A stretch of 64,000 nucleotides of DNA from Cloacibacterium sp046296655 (lineage in GTDB: Bacteria > Bacteroidota > Bacteroidia > Flavobacteriales > Weeksellaceae), in contig JBKBLE010000007.1 in the NCBI GenBank assembly GCA_046296655.1, positions 27,288 through 91,287 of the forward strand, in the 5' to 3' direction. Both the position numbers and the translations under genes were made by a program. Positions 8,532-18,083 of this stretch are shown piece by piece (within the stretch, counting starts at the first letter, position 1; every line of letters starts with the position of its first letter). The notes beneath the pieces were generated by a model. It saw nothing but the letters and a program-made list of their open reading frames with translations. It searched no databases and was not told the origin of the DNA.

Positions 8532-11252
8532 TTAGAATTGGAAATTAAAACCTAAAGAATATACTTTTGGTCTTTGATAAAAACCATTATCTATATTACC
8601 AAATACTTCTGGATCTACTCCTGTATAATTAGTAATTACGAATAAGTTCTGAGCCATTGCAGTAACTTTAAGATTACTTTTCTTATTTCCTAAGAAGTCT
8701 CCAAAGTTATAACCTACTGATAAATTATCCATTCTTAAGAAAGATGCATCTTCAATAAAAATATCTGAGAAATATTGTGGGCTACTGAACTGATAAGTTA
8801 AAACACTTGACTCACCATTTTTTAAGAATTCATTAGTAGCAATATCTTGTACAGAACTGTTAGCAGCAGCGTTATTATACACATAGTTGCCTAAAACAGC
8901 TCTCATAGACATTCCTAAATCCCAATTTCCATAAGTAAACTTAGTAGAAAAACCTAAAATAGCATCTGGATTAGGTGATTGGAAGAAGTATTTATCACTT
9001 TCATTAATTACACCATCATTATTTCTATCTACATAGGCACCATTAATTGGTTTACCGTTAGTATCATATAATTGTTGGTACACATAAAACGAATTGAGTA
9101 CTTGTCCTTTTGTAATCGCTTGAATAGTGTTACCTACACCTCCAGAAATACCTCCTGTTCTGATAATGTAATCTTCTGCTACATTGTCTGATAAAGAAGT
9201 AACAATTGGTTCAAATTTACTATAGTTGAAGTTTAAGTCCCAAGTTGCTTTTTCTGTTTTCACAGGTACAATGTTTACATTTACTTCTATACCTTCGTTT
9301 TCGATTTTACCAATGTTTAACACATTAAAGTTACTTAAACCACCAGCAGCAACCGGTACTCTAGCAATTAATTTATCAGAATCTTTTTGGAATAAATCTA
9401 CTGAACCATTGAATCTATTGTTAAAGAAACCGAAATCTAAACCAATATTTTTAGTAATCATGGTTTCCCAAACTAAATCTGGGTTATACTGTTCTGGTCT
9501 GTATAGATAATAGAATTGATTACCAAATTGGTATTGTGCGCCATCAGAACTTAAATTAAATCTACCAAATGCAGGATAATATCCACCTACGTTTTGCTGA
9601 CCAGTTTCTCCCCAACCTGCTCTAAGTTTTAAGGTATTAATCGCTGTAATATCTTTTAAGAAAGATTCTTCATTAATTTTCCATGCTAATGCTACAGAAG
9701 GGAAATTACCCCATAAATTGTCTGTAGTACCATTATAGAAGTTAGATGAACCATCACGTCTAATAGTACCTGTTACGATATACTTATTGGCAATTGTAAA
9801 AATAGCTCTACCATAATAAGAAAGTAAAGTTCTTTCACCAGAGAAAGGCTGTGAAGTAACATTTTGACCAGTTCCGTTATAAGTAGTTATAGCTGGAGTT
9901 TCTGTAGTAGTGGTTTGGTAAGAGTGACCAGCCATTAAATCTACATTTACTACCCCAATTTTCTTAACATAGTTTAAGTATGTTTCAAACAATTTACTGG
10001 TATTTTCATTTTCATAGTTATTGTAACTACCTTTATTGAAATAACCAATTCCAGAATTTGCAGCAGTTCTTGCAACACCTTCTCCTTTTGCATAGTCATA
10101 AGCTACGTTTACATTCCATCTTAAATCTGGCAAGAAATGGAATTTATAATCTAATTGTAAACTTGGCAAAAATCTATATACAGAAGAAATATTTCTAGTT
10201 GCATATAACATACCAAGTGGGTTTCTAGTACCATTGGTATTTAAATCACCATTTAGCAACCATTCATTATAACCGCCAAATCTTGGATCAGAAGAATAAA
10301 CTGGCTGAGTTGGGTCGAATTGCTGAGCAGCACCTATTGCTCCTTCATTTGCAAATCTGTTATCAATAAATGAACCTTTGAAACCAGCATTAATTGTTAA
10401 ATGATTGTCAAAGAATTTAGGATTTACATTAAAACCTAAAGATGTTCTTTTAAATTCATTTGTTTTTAGAATACCATTTTGATGGTTATAACCAATGCTC
10501 AATCTATAAGGTAACCTTTTTACACCACCAGAAATTGCTAAGTTATTATCAGTTCCCCAAGCTTCTTGATAAATTAAATCTTGCCAATTTGTATTAGCAG
10601 TTCCTAATTTAGCTTTGTAAGAAGCAGGAATGTTAGAACTATTCACAAAATTTCTAAATTCATTTGCTGTCATTACATCTAAATTATCCATTTTTGTAGA
10701 AACAGACATGTTAGTTGTAAAATTCACTTTTAATCTACCAGCTACTCCTTTTTTAGTTGTAATTAAAATTACACCATTCGCAGCTCTGTTACCATAAATA
10801 GCAGCAGATGAAGCATCTTTTAAGATATCAAAACTTTCGATATCATTTGGATTAATTGATGCTAATAAGTTAGAAGCACCAGAAACACCCGTAACTTCAA
10901 TTGGAACACCATCAATTACAATAAGTGGATCATTATTAATAAAAGATGAACCACCTCTAAGTCTAATAGTAGCACCTGCACCAGGAGCACCACTATTCCC
11001 GGTCACCTGAACACCAGGTGTTTTACCTAGGATTAATTGCTCTGGAGATGTAGATCCACCATTAAAATCTTTCGCAGTTACTGATACAACAGAAGCTGTT
11101 AAGTCAGATTTTTTTTGTTTACCATAACCAATAAGCACAACTTGTTCAATGTCTCTTTGTTTGATTGAATCTCTTTGTTGAGCTTCTAGCATAATTGTTC
11201 CTGCCAATAAAAAAGCCGGAGCAATTTTTAAAACTTTACTATAGTTTCTCAC
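8532..11252 (-). CDS. SusC/RagA-family TonB-linked outer membrane transporter
   Basis: TonB-dependent beta-barrel that imports glycan oligomers. After a signal peptide ending near LEAQ come a TonB-box-like segment (DIEQVVLIGYGKQ) and the plug with the family motifs APGAGATIRLRGG, DPLIVIDGVP and AAIYGNRAANGVILITTKKG. The barrel ends in the C-terminal Phe (LGFNFQF). 906 residues is on the short side because the N-terminal carboxypeptidase-regulatory-like domain of Bacteroides SusC is absent, as often in flavobacteria. The start is a GTG at 11250-11252; no upstream ATG is in frame before a stop. A TATTTTTG box overlaps that GTG. Confidence 0.93.
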   Translation of the reverse strand: MRNYSKVLKIAPAFLLAGTIMLEAQQRDSIKQRDIEQVVLIGYGKQKKSDLTASVVSVTAKDFNGGSTSPEQLILGKTPGVQVTGNSGAPGAGATIRLRGGSSFINNDPLIVIDGVPIEVTGVSGASNLLASINPNDIESFDILKDASSAAIYGNRAANGVILITTKKGVAGRLKVNFTTNMSVSTKMDNLDVMTANEFRNFVNSSNIPASYKAKLGTANTNWQDLIYQEAWGTDNNLAISGGVKRLPYRLSIGYNHQNGILKTNEFKRTSLGFNVNPKFFDNHLTINAGFKGSFIDNRFANEGAIGAAQQFDPTQPVYSSDPRFGGYNEWLLNGDLNTNGTRNPLGMLYATRNISSVYRFLPSLQLDYKFHFLPDLRWNVNVAYDYAKGEGVARTAANSGIGYFNKGSYNNYENENTSKLFETYLNYVKKIGVVNVDLMAGHSYQTTTTETPAITTYNGTGQNVTSQPFSGERTLLSYYGRAIFTIANKYIVTGTIRRDGSSNFYNGTTDNLWGNFPSVALAWKINEESFLKDITAINTLKLRAGWGETGQQNVGGYYPAFGRFNLSSDGAQYQFGNQFYYLYRPEQYNPDLVWETMITKNIGLDFGFFNNRFNGSVDLFQKDSDKLIARVPVAAGGLSNFNVLNIGKIENEGIEVNVNIVPVKTEKATWDLNFNYSKFEPIVTSLSDNVAEDYIIRTGGISGGVGNTIQAITKGQVLNSFYVYQQLYDTNGKPINGAYVDRNNDGVINESDKYFFQSPNPDAILGFSTKFTYGNWDLGMSMRAVLGNYVYNNAAANSSVQDIATNEFLKNGESSVLTYQFSSPQYFSDIFIEDASFLRMDNLSVGYNFGDFLGNKKSNLKVTAMAQNLFVITNYTGVDPEVFGNIDNGFYQRPKVYSLGFNFQF

Positions 11253-11616
11253 AAAAATAAAATTTAAGGATTAATATTCATTTTTCACATCGCATAATTG
11301 CTATTACAATTATGCACTGCTAATTTAAGAAATTTTTAAATATTTATTAAATTTATATAAAAAATGTTAATTATTTATGACAAGAATCAGTGTGTTTTGT
11401 ACGAATTAAAAGCTAAAACATTGTAAATCAATTTAATTTCATTTATTATCTCAACAATGAGACAATGAAAGATTTCGCAATATTTCAAACAAATATTTAG
11501 CAATTTGATATGTTAAGCAAATATTAACAAAGAAAATTTTTACCAAATTCTTATCCTAGAAGGCAAAATTTTCAAAAAAGGCAAACAAAACCTTATCTTT
11601 GCAAAAAAAATTTTCC
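11253..11616. other. divergent intergenic region between susC-like gene and metG
   Basis: About 360 bases, very AT-rich, with no open frame that looks coding. It must hold the promoters for both the SusC operon and metG. A -7 box for metG is visible at its right end and a possible one for susC at its left end. I see no obvious regulator-binding dyad; the middle (11300-11560) shows only AT-rich sequence. Confidence 0.6.
11594..11601 (+). promoter_or_regulatory. Bacteroidetes-type -7 box for metG
   Basis: TATCTTTG matches the TAnnTTTG consensus. No convincing TTG -33 element at 17-23 bases upstream. With transcription starting about 5 bases after the box, the leader is about 10 bases to ATG 11617 or 25 bases to ATG 11632. 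Confidence 0.6.
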
Positions 11617-13650
11617 ATGCAGAAGAGAAAAATGATTACCGCTGCATTACCCTATGCAAACGGCCCTGTTCATATCGGTCATTTAGCAGGAGTATATATT
11701 CCTGCTGATGTTTACGCACGTTTCCAAAGAAGATTAGGAAGCGATGTTGCTTTTATCTGTGGTTCAGATGAACACGGAATTCCTATTACCATTAGAGCAA
11801 AAAAAGAAGGCGTAACTCCTCAAGATATTGTAGATAAATATCACGCAATCATAAAAAAATCTTTTGAAGACTTAGGAATTTCATTTGATGAATATTCTAG
11901 AACTTCTTCAGAAAATCACAAAAAAACTTCTCAAGATTTCTTCCTAAAAATGTACGAAAACGGAAAATTTACAGAAGAAATCTCAGAACAATATTATGAT
12001 GAACAAGCTGGCGAATTTTTGGCAGACAGATACATTGTAGGAACTTGCCCAAAATGTGGAAATGATGGAGCTTATGGAGACCAGTGCGAAAAATGCGGTT
12101 CTACCCTTTCTCCTTCAGAATTAATTAATCCAAAATCTGCATTAAGTGGAAACGTTCCTGTACTTAAAGAAACCAAAAACTGGTATCTTCCTTTAAATGA
12201 ATATGAAGATTTCTTAAACGAGTGGATTTTAGAAGGTCATAAAGACGACTGGAAACCAAACGTTTACGGACAAGTAAAATCTTGGCTCAATGATGGTTTG
12301 AAACCTAGAGCCATGACCAGAGATTTAAATTGGGGCGTACAAGTTCCACTTCCTGATGCAGAAGGAAAAGTGCTTTACGTTTGGTTTGATGCACCGATTG
12401 GTTATATTTCTTTCACCAAAGAATGGGCAGAAAAAAACGGTAAAAACTGGGAAGATTATTGGCAATCTGAAGATTCAGACTTAATTCACTTCATTGGGAA
12501 AGACAATATTGTATTCCACTGTATTATTTTCCCTGCAATGATGAAGGCTCATGGAAAATACATTATGCCAACTAATGTTCCTGCTTTTGAATTTTTGAAT
12601 CTTGAAAATGATAAAATTTCTACCTCTAGAAATTGGGCAGTTTGGGCGCATGAATATGTAGAAGAGTTCCCTGGTCAACAAGATGTTCTTCGTTATGCTT
12701 TGCTTTCTTCAGCACCAGAAACTAAGGATAATAACTTTACTTGGAAGGATTTCCAGACCAAAAACAATTCTGAATTGGTAGGAATTTTCGGAAATTTCAT
12801 CAATAGAGTTGCAGTTCTAGTTCACAAATATTATGATGGAGTGATTCCTGCAGGAAATGAAAATGCAGAAGAACTTTCTGAAATTTCTAAAGCTGCAAAA
12901 GAAATCAATGAATATTTAAGCAAATATGAGTTCAGAAATGCTCTTTCAGCTTTAATGAATTTAGCACGTTTCGGAAATCAATATCTACAGACAGAAGAAC
13001 CATGGAAAACCATCAAAGATAATCCAGAAAAAGCGGCAAACTCATTGTTTGTAGGAGCACAAATTGCGGTTGGTTTAGCTCAATTATGCGAGCCTTTCAT
13101 GCCTTTTTCTTCGGAAAAATTATTAAAAATGTTCAATACCGAGAAAATTTCTTGGCAAGAAGTTGAAAATGCTAAAGTTCTCGTAAAAACAGGACATACA
13201 ATCAATGAATCTTCTCTTCTTTTCTCAAAAATTGAAGACGAAACCATTGATTTTCAAATTCAAAAATTAGAAAACACCAAAATATCAAACGCAAAAACCA
13301 ATCCTAAAGCAAATCCTATGAAAGAAGAAATCACTTTTGACGATTTTACCAAAATAGATTTAAGAACTGCCACTATTTTAGAAGCTGAAAAAGTAGAAAA
13401 AGCAGATAAATTATTGAAGTTAAAAGTAGATACTGGAGTTGATGTAAGAACTGTGGTTTCTGGGATTGCAGAGAGTTTTTCGCCAGAGGAAGTTGTAGGA
13501 AAACAAGTGATGATTTTGTTGAATTTAGCTCCAAGAAAAATCCGTGGAATTGAATCTCAAGGAATGTTGCTTTTAACAACAAAACCAGATGGAAAATTGA
13601 GTTTTGTAACTCCTGATGAAACTGTAGAAAACGGAATTGAGATTGGGTAA
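11617..13650 (+). CDS. metG: methionine--tRNA ligase
   Basis: Charges tRNA-Met. Class I catalytic core with HIGH motif (residues 19-22) in PYANGPVHIGH, zinc-knuckle pairs CPKCG...CEKCG near residues 144-162, and the KMSKS counterpart KISTS near residue 333. A C-terminal OB-fold tRNA-binding domain (KIDLRTATILEAEKVEKADKLLKL, start motif TKIDLRTATI) occupies the last 110 residues, so it is the long dimeric type. I prefer ATG 11617 to an in-frame TTG at 11599, because that TTG lies inside the -7 promoter box; ATG 11632 is also possible. No partner gene within the transcript. Confidence 0.95.
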   Translation: MQKRKMITAALPYANGPVHIGHLAGVYIPADVYARFQRRLGSDVAFICGSDEHGIPITIRAKKEGVTPQDIVDKYHAIIKKSFEDLGISFDEYSRTSSENHKKTSQDFFLKMYENGKFTEEISEQYYDEQAGEFLADRYIVGTCPKCGNDGAYGDQCEKCGSTLSPSELINPKSALSGNVPVLKETKNWYLPLNEYEDFLNEWILEGHKDDWKPNVYGQVKSWLNDGLKPRAMTRDLNWGVQVPLPDAEGKVLYVWFDAPIGYISFTKEWAEKNGKNWEDYWQSEDSDLIHFIGKDNIVFHCIIFPAMMKAHGKYIMPTNVPAFEFLNLENDKISTSRNWAVWAHEYVEEFPGQQDVLRYALLSSAPETKDNNFTWKDFQTKNNSELVGIFGNFINRVAVLVHKYYDGVIPAGNENAEELSEISKAAKEINEYLSKYEFRNALSALMNLARFGNQYLQTEEPWKTIKDNPEKAANSLFVGAQIAVGLAQLCEPFMPFSSEKLLKMFNTEKISWQEVENAKVLVKTGHTINESSLLFSKIEDETIDFQIQKLENTKISNAKTNPKANPMKEEITFDDFTKIDLRTATILEAEKVEKADKLLKLKVDTGVDVRTVVSGIAESFSPEEVVGKQVMILLNLAPRKIRGIESQGMLLLTTKPDGKLSFVTPDETVENGIEIG

Positions 13651-13685
13651 AAGTCAGAAGTCGGAAGTTCAAAGATTAAAATATG

Positions 13686-13830
13686 CTCTCGCAGATTGTG
13701 CTGATTTTGCAGATTTTTCTGTAGTTTCAAGTAATCCGCGAGAGTTTTTTTTGCAATTTAAATTTTCAAAATTTTGCTTTTCAGCTAATTGCAACTCAAT
13801 CATCTGCTAAATCTGCTAAATCTGCGAGAG
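13686..13830. repeat. GCAGATT-type dispersed repeat, two copies face to face
   Basis: CTCTCGCAGATT at 13686-13697 opens a stretch with 9-base periodicity (GCAGATT, GCTGATT, GCAGATT) and is mirrored by GCGAGAG at 13738-13744. A second copy runs in reverse, ending CTGCGAGAG at 13822-13830 after repeats of ATCTGCTAA. A third copy, CTCTCGCTGATT, is at 37810-37839. All are intergenic. Confidence 0.7.
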
Positions 13831-13877
13831 TTTTCATATTACCGAAATCTTTTTTATTTTTAGACAAAGAAAATTTT

Positions 13878-14465
13878 ATGAAACTTTTAAAATTACTTCT
13901 ACTCTGCTTTTTATTTTTTGGTTTGGGAAATTTCAAAGCGCAAAAAATTGATAATGAAACTTTAAAGACAAATTTTCTTTATAAATTTCATGCCATATTA
14001 AAAAACAAGTATTTAGAAAAAACTGAAAAATTAAATATCAGAAATGGTGAATTAATCAGTTTGAGGGAAAAATATAATGAGAGAATAAATCTTTTGGGAG
14101 AAAAAAACACAGAAATATTTTTTGAAAAGCAATCTTCAATAAATAGTTTTAAAATTACATATTGTGCTATTTTAGGAAAAACTTTACCAGACGTTAACGC
14201 AGTATTTTTTAACAGAGGAAATCTTTTATCTGATGAAAAAATTTCAGACGAAGAAAAACAAAAATACAATGCTCTTTTCCTAGAAATTTCTAAACTAATC
14301 CCTAACGAAACTTATATAGAACTTTCAAAAATTACAGACGAAATTAACCGTGATAAATTTGCATTAACGGTTCCTTATCGTTTTGAAATTTTTCAAGATT
14401 TATTTGATGAAAACCAAAGAAAAAGAATAGACATTATCAATTTTCTACTTTGGACTGTAGAATAA
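13878..14465 (+). CDS. secreted protein of unknown function
   Basis: I do not recognise this family. The 195-residue product has a clear type I signal peptide (hydrophobic LLKLLLLCFLFFGLG, cleavage near NFKAQ) followed by a Lys/Glu-rich, mostly helical region with no Cys or metal motif, so it is probably a periplasmic protein. A TATTTTTAG stretch upstream at 13854-13862 is close to but not a match for the -7 consensus. It stands alone between metG and a convergent broken methyltransferase. Confidence 0.7.
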   Translation: MKLLKLLLLCFLFFGLGNFKAQKIDNETLKTNFLYKFHAILKNKYLEKTEKLNIRNGELISLREKYNERINLLGEKNTEIFFEKQSSINSFKITYCAILGKTLPDVNAVFFNRGNLLSDEKISDEEKQKYNALFLEISKLIPNETYIELSKITDEINRDKFALTVPYRFEIFQDLFDENQRKRIDIINFLLWTVE

Positions 14466-14468
14466 ACC

Positions 14469-15172
14469 TTACTTTAACGTAAGTTGAGCCAAATAAGAAT
14501 CTTCTAGTTGTTCAATTTTTTGAATTTTAAAACCATTAGCAATCGCAGCATTTTCTAAGGTATCAAAATCTAAATACAACCATTTCATTGGCAGTTCAGA
14601 TTCTCCTTTGTAATGCAAATAATAATCTAATTCTCCATAATAACCTGTTGCAGGAACCAAAACTCGCCGTCTTCATCTTGGTCATACATATACAAAATAT
14701 CCGTACTGTCTATGAGAATTTGTCCGTTTTCAGCAACTAAACTTTTCAGTTTTTGCAAGTATTGGTCAATGTGTTCTAAACTTTGAAAAATCCCAGTTCC
14801 ATTCATCAACAATAAAATGGTATCGAAATCTTTTTCAGAAAATTGAAGCAAATCTTCACAGATGGCATTTTTCACACCTCTTGCTTTACAAATTTCAATA
14901 GATTTCGGAGAAATATCTAGTGCAGTAACCTCCAATTTTCTTTCATTTTGCAGATAAAGACTATGTGAACCCGCTCCAGAACCTACATCTAGAACCTTAC
15001 CAAAAGACAAATCCAATGCTTTTTTTTCTAAAGCATTCATTTCTTGATAATCTCTGAAAAGATAAGAAACTGGCAAATCATCCAGTTCTGAGATAGAAGT
15101 TTCGGTTTGTAAATCTTCAGAATTTTCTTGGTAATAATAATCCCAAATCGCGCGTCCCATTAAGTCTTTCAA
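14469..15172 (-). pseudogene. class I SAM-dependent methyltransferase, split by a one-base frameshift
   Basis: The first part (15172 to about 14657) has the SAM-binding motif VLDVGSGAGSHSLYL, motif II-like LEVTALDISPKSI and the IDSTDIL region; the rest (about 14660 to 14469) continues in the next frame as LVPATGYYGELDYYLHYKG, ending in AQLTLK. Restoring one T in the short T-run of GAGTTTTGG (plus-strand A-run near 14655) joins the parts into one protein of about 234 residues. A run of identical bases at the break makes a sequencing or assembly error possible; otherwise it is a recent pseudogene. Substrate unknown. Confidence 0.75.
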
Positions 15173-15271
15173 TTTACAAAAATATTAATTAGGAATCACA
15201 TAATTTAAAATTTCAAAAAATATTCTGACTTTAGAATGGATTTATTTCTTTTAGAAAAATTTAAAAAAAAT

Positions 15272-15745
15272 ATGAGAAAAATAGACCAACTTTTCGCAGA
15301 ATACGCAGAAAGTCACCAAAACCAAACCAACAAATTTATTCATTGGATTTGCGTTCCTTTAATTTTCTTTACTATAGTTGGATTTATCAGTCTTATTCCA
15401 GCGCCTCATTTTTGTGCTCCTTATTTTGGTTGCATCAGCATTGCGAGTATTGTTGCACTTGTTTTGGTAAGTATTTTTTACTTTACTCTTTCATGGAGAA
15501 TTTCCATCATCATGTTATTCTTAATGCTTTTAATGGAACATTTTGCCTATGCTATCAATGTACATTTTAAAGAAAATTCTTGGATTATTTATCTCTCCAT
15601 TTTCGTCATCACATGGATTTTTCAGTTCATCGGTCATAAAATTGAAGGTAAAAAACCGAGTTTCTTAAAAGATTTACAGTTTTTATTGATTGGTCCAATT
15701 TGGCTTTTGCATTTTATATTAAAGAAAATCGGAATTCCATATTAA
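15272..15745 (+). CDS. Mpo1/DUF962-family membrane protein
   Basis: Small integral membrane protein of the DUF962 (Mpo1/YGL010w-like) family. The opening MRKIDQLFAEYAESHQN with the conserved SHQNxTNKxIHWICVP motif matches family starts, so I place the start at ATG 15272; ATG 15236 in the same frame would add 12 residues. Four hydrophobic segments follow, with a second conserved area around QFIGHKIEGKKPS before the C-terminal LLIGPIWLLHFILKK. In yeast the relative is a dioxygenase in 2-hydroxy fatty-acid breakdown; activity in bacteria is inference. Confidence 0.88.
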   Translation: MRKIDQLFAEYAESHQNQTNKFIHWICVPLIFFTIVGFISLIPAPHFCAPYFGCISIASIVALVLVSIFYFTLSWRISIIMLFLMLLMEHFAYAINVHFKENSWIIYLSIFVITWIFQFIGHKIEGKKPSFLKDLQFLLIGPIWLLHFILKKIGIPY

Positions 15746-15901
15746 GATGATTTTTAAATTTTAAAATCACAAAAAATCTTTATGACGAATTATTAATAAA
15801 GATTGAACTTCAAAAAAAGATTACCAATTCTGAACTTTATTATGATATTATTCAATAAAATTAATAGAAAATAATGCCTAAATTTGTAGAAAATAAAAAA
15901 T

Positions 15902-16297
15902 ATGAAAAATTTAATCTTTGCAATATTCGCATTTTTGGCTGTTTTTTCTTGTAGAAGTGAAGACGATACAGATGTGGGACCAGTAGTTGGAGAATGGGAA
16001 TGGGTTTCTTCTACAGGTGGAGTTGGAAACACCACAGAAACTCCTGCTTCGAGCGGAAAAACCATTATTATGAAATTAGACTCTGACAAAAAATACACCA
16101 TTACTACTAATGGCACAGTAACCGATGAAGGTACATTTTCTCTTTATAAAAATGTCTCTAACTTACAACATTACGAAAGAGTTTATATCGATTTTTCTAA
16201 TGCACCAGACCAAATGATTGTTAATATTGAAGAAAAAACATTGATTCTAAGTGATGACGTAAATGACGGATATACTTACACTTACAAGAAAAAATAA
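15902..16297 (+). CDS. small lipoprotein, lipocalin-like
   Basis: 131 residues with a lipobox (VFSC, Cys17) followed by RSEDD. The mature part starts with VGEWEWVS and continues with KKYTITTNGTVTDEGTFSL and KTLILSDD, a pattern of short beta strands seen in lipocalin-like lipoproteins of flavobacteria (Trp near the first strand, GTF/GTY turn). Single gene, convergent with the methylase at 16300. No function can be stated beyond outer-membrane or periplasmic lipoprotein. Confidence 0.75.
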   Translation: MKNLIFAIFAFLAVFSCRSEDDTDVGPVVGEWEWVSSTGGVGNTTETPASSGKTIIMKLDSDKKYTITTNGTVTDEGTFSLYKNVSNLQHYERVYIDFSNAPDQMIVNIEEKTLILSDDVNDGYTYTYKKK

Positions 16298-16299
16298 GT

Positions 16300-16998
16300 T
16301 TATTTCCCCAAAACAAATACCGCCGGAATTTTATGAAGTTCCGGTTTTTTATTTTTCCAATCAGAGATTTTTAAAGTTTTGATAAATTCTTCGGTTGGAT
16401 GATTGATATTTGCAGCGATGCAAAGTTTCGTATTAGGATTGAGAAATTTAATTAAATCTTCTAAAAGCTGATTATTTCTGTACGGTGTTTCCATAAAAAT
16501 CTGAGAATATCCTGACTTTTGAACTTGATGTTCTAGAAAGAGAATTTGTTTTTTCTTTTGCTCTTTATCAATTGGCAAATATCCGTGAAAGGTAAATTCC
16601 TGTCCATTAAAACCACTCGAAATTAGAGCTAAAATGATAGAACTTGGTCCATTAATTGGGATAACTTTTATATTATTCTCATGACACCATTTCACCATCA
16701 CATTTCCAGGATCTGCAATACAAGGCAATCCCGCTTCGGAAAGCAATCCGAAATCCTGACCAGATTTCATGAGTTTTTGTGCTTCTTTTAAATCATTAGA
16801 TTCAGAATATTTATCCAAAAGAAAAAGCTTTAAATCACTTTGTTTTTTCTCTGGTGCAAAAAATTTAATGACTTTTCTGGCTGTTTTTTCGTTTTCCACG
16901 AAAAAATAATCGGTTTTAAGAATATATTCTTTAATCGATGGTGCAAAATAGTCTATCGGAGATTCAACGGATAAATAAGCGGGAATAAGGAAAAGCAT
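16300..16998 (-). CDS. RsmI-like SAM-dependent (tetrapyrrole-methylase fold) methyltransferase
   Basis: Predicted methyltransferase of the tetrapyrrole methylase fold, closest by motif to RsmI, which 2'-O-methylates C1402 of 16S rRNA. Visible: the GLLSEAGLPCIADPGNVMVKWC motif (its core SEAGLPCIADPG), the INGPSSIILALISSGF loop and FMETPYRNNQLLEDL. At 232 residues it lacks the RsmI C-terminal helical domain and the N-terminal glycine motif is degenerate (LIPAYLSVES), a shorter version common in Bacteroidetes. It overlaps the NTF2-like gene by 35 bases and ends the dnaA operon. Confidence 0.85.
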   Translation of the reverse strand: MLFLIPAYLSVESPIDYFAPSIKEYILKTDYFFVENEKTARKVIKFFAPEKKQSDLKLFLLDKYSESNDLKEAQKLMKSGQDFGLLSEAGLPCIADPGNVMVKWCHENNIKVIPINGPSSIILALISSGFNGQEFTFHGYLPIDKEQKKKQILFLEHQVQKSGYSQIFMETPYRNNQLLEDLIKFLNPNTKLCIAANINHPTEEFIKTLKISDWKNKKPELHKIPAVFVLGK

Positions 16999-17533
16999 AC
17001 TTTAAAACTACTTTTAAGATTAATGATTTTTGAGTCTTTGTTTCAGAGAAGGTTGTTTTGCATTTTCTACGTTTGTCCATAGAATAGACAATATTAGAAA
17101 TTTGCCATTGATTAAAAACTTTTACGAGTGTCCAGATTTCTTTACCCCAATGTTTCATACTATTATTCACCCAAAAACTATAATCTAAACTAATAGAAGC
17201 TACTTTTCCGTCTTCTATGATTTTTACATTATCATATTTTACTTCTGAGTTTTTCCCTTCTGATAAGTCTGATTTAAAATTTTTAAAATTTCCAGAAAAA
17301 GTAGGTTTAAGTTTATGGTGATGGTGAGATAATTCCTCGTAAGTTTTTTGTTTATAAGTACCAACCCAAGAAACATTTTCGTCATACAAAAAAGTAGAAA
17401 TACTGGTAGAATCTTTACCGTTTATCACGTTGAAATAATCTTTTACGAAGAGTTTTAAATTCTCTTTGCTTGAACGTTCCTGAGCAGTTAATCCTGAACT
17501 TATAATTAAAAATAAAATTACAAAATTTCTCAT
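16964..17533 (-). CDS. secreted NTF2/SnoaL-like protein
   Basis: A signal peptide ending near GLTAQ is followed by a cone-shaped NTF2-like domain: helix LFVKDYFNVINGKDSTSISTFLYDENVSWVG and strands SISLDYSFWVNN, GKEIWTLVKVFNQWQISNIVYS, typical of DUF4440/SnoaL proteins. The last 35 residues (after SNIVYSMD) are basic and unlike the family, and overlap the next gene by 35 bases, so the original 3' end may have shifted frame. It starts at ATGA shared with the phosphatase gene. Function unknown; possibly a periplasmic binding or scaffold protein. Confidence 0.75.
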   Translation of the reverse strand: MRNFVILFLIISSGLTAQERSSKENLKLFVKDYFNVINGKDSTSISTFLYDENVSWVGTYKQKTYEELSHHHHKLKPTFSGNFKNFKSDLSEGKNSEVKYDNVKIIEDGKVASISLDYSFWVNNSMKHWGKEIWTLVKVFNQWQISNIVYSMDKRRKCKTTFSETKTQKSLILKVVLKYAFPYSRLFIR

Positions 17534-17988
17534 CTTAATTCATATTTTTTTACAATCGCTTCACAAGCTTGATCTAACATTTGATACACCATTTCGAAAT
17601 CACTCATATCACCATAATACGGATCTGGAACTTCTATTTTTTCATCAGATAAAACGCCAGCTTCTTCCATAATCAAGGAAACTTTACTTCTCTGTTCTTC
17701 AGATTTGGCTTTTGACAATACATCTTCTAAATTTTTTAAATCCATGCAAAAAATCTTATCAAAGTCTTCTAAATGCTTTTCGGTGAAGTAACTAGCTCTT
17801 TGATGAGAAATATCTACGCCATATTCTTTGGCAATTTTGGTAGAACGCTTATCAGGATGTTCTCCTTCATGAAAAGAAATCGTTCCTGCACTTGCAACCG
17901 TATGTTTTTCTGAAATTTTAGAACGCAAAATTCCTTCTGCTAATGGACTTCTGCAAATATTTCCGAGGCAAACCATTAAAATTTTCAT
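17530..17988 (-). CDS. low-molecular-weight protein-tyrosine phosphatase
   Basis: Cytosolic LMW phosphatase. The P-loop CLGNICRSP (Cys7 nucleophile, Arg13) opens the protein, and the general acid Asp lies in VPDPYYGD near residue 120. 152 residues, normal length. It lies about 95 bases after dnaA on the same strand and overlaps the NTF2-like gene by four bases; this order after dnaA is familiar in flavobacteria. Substrates unknown; may act on tyrosine-phosphorylated enzymes or arginine phosphate. Confidence 0.94.
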   Translation of the reverse strand: MKILMVCLGNICRSPLAEGILRSKISEKHTVASAGTISFHEGEHPDKRSTKIAKEYGVDISHQRASYFTEKHLEDFDKIFCMDLKNLEDVLSKAKSEEQRSKVSLIMEEAGVLSDEKIEVPDPYYGDMSDFEMVYQMLDQACEAIVKKYELR

Positions 17989-18083
17989 AAGTAAGTCTTC
18001 TTTAATTAAAAAAGGAATTTTTCAAATCTAAATTTAAAAAATTCCTCAATATTTTTATTATCAATAGGTCAAAGACCTAAATT

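Noticed and set aside
11599..11601. TTG as the start of metG
   Set aside because: It lies inside the -7 promoter box TATCTTTG; ATG 11617 fits the family start.
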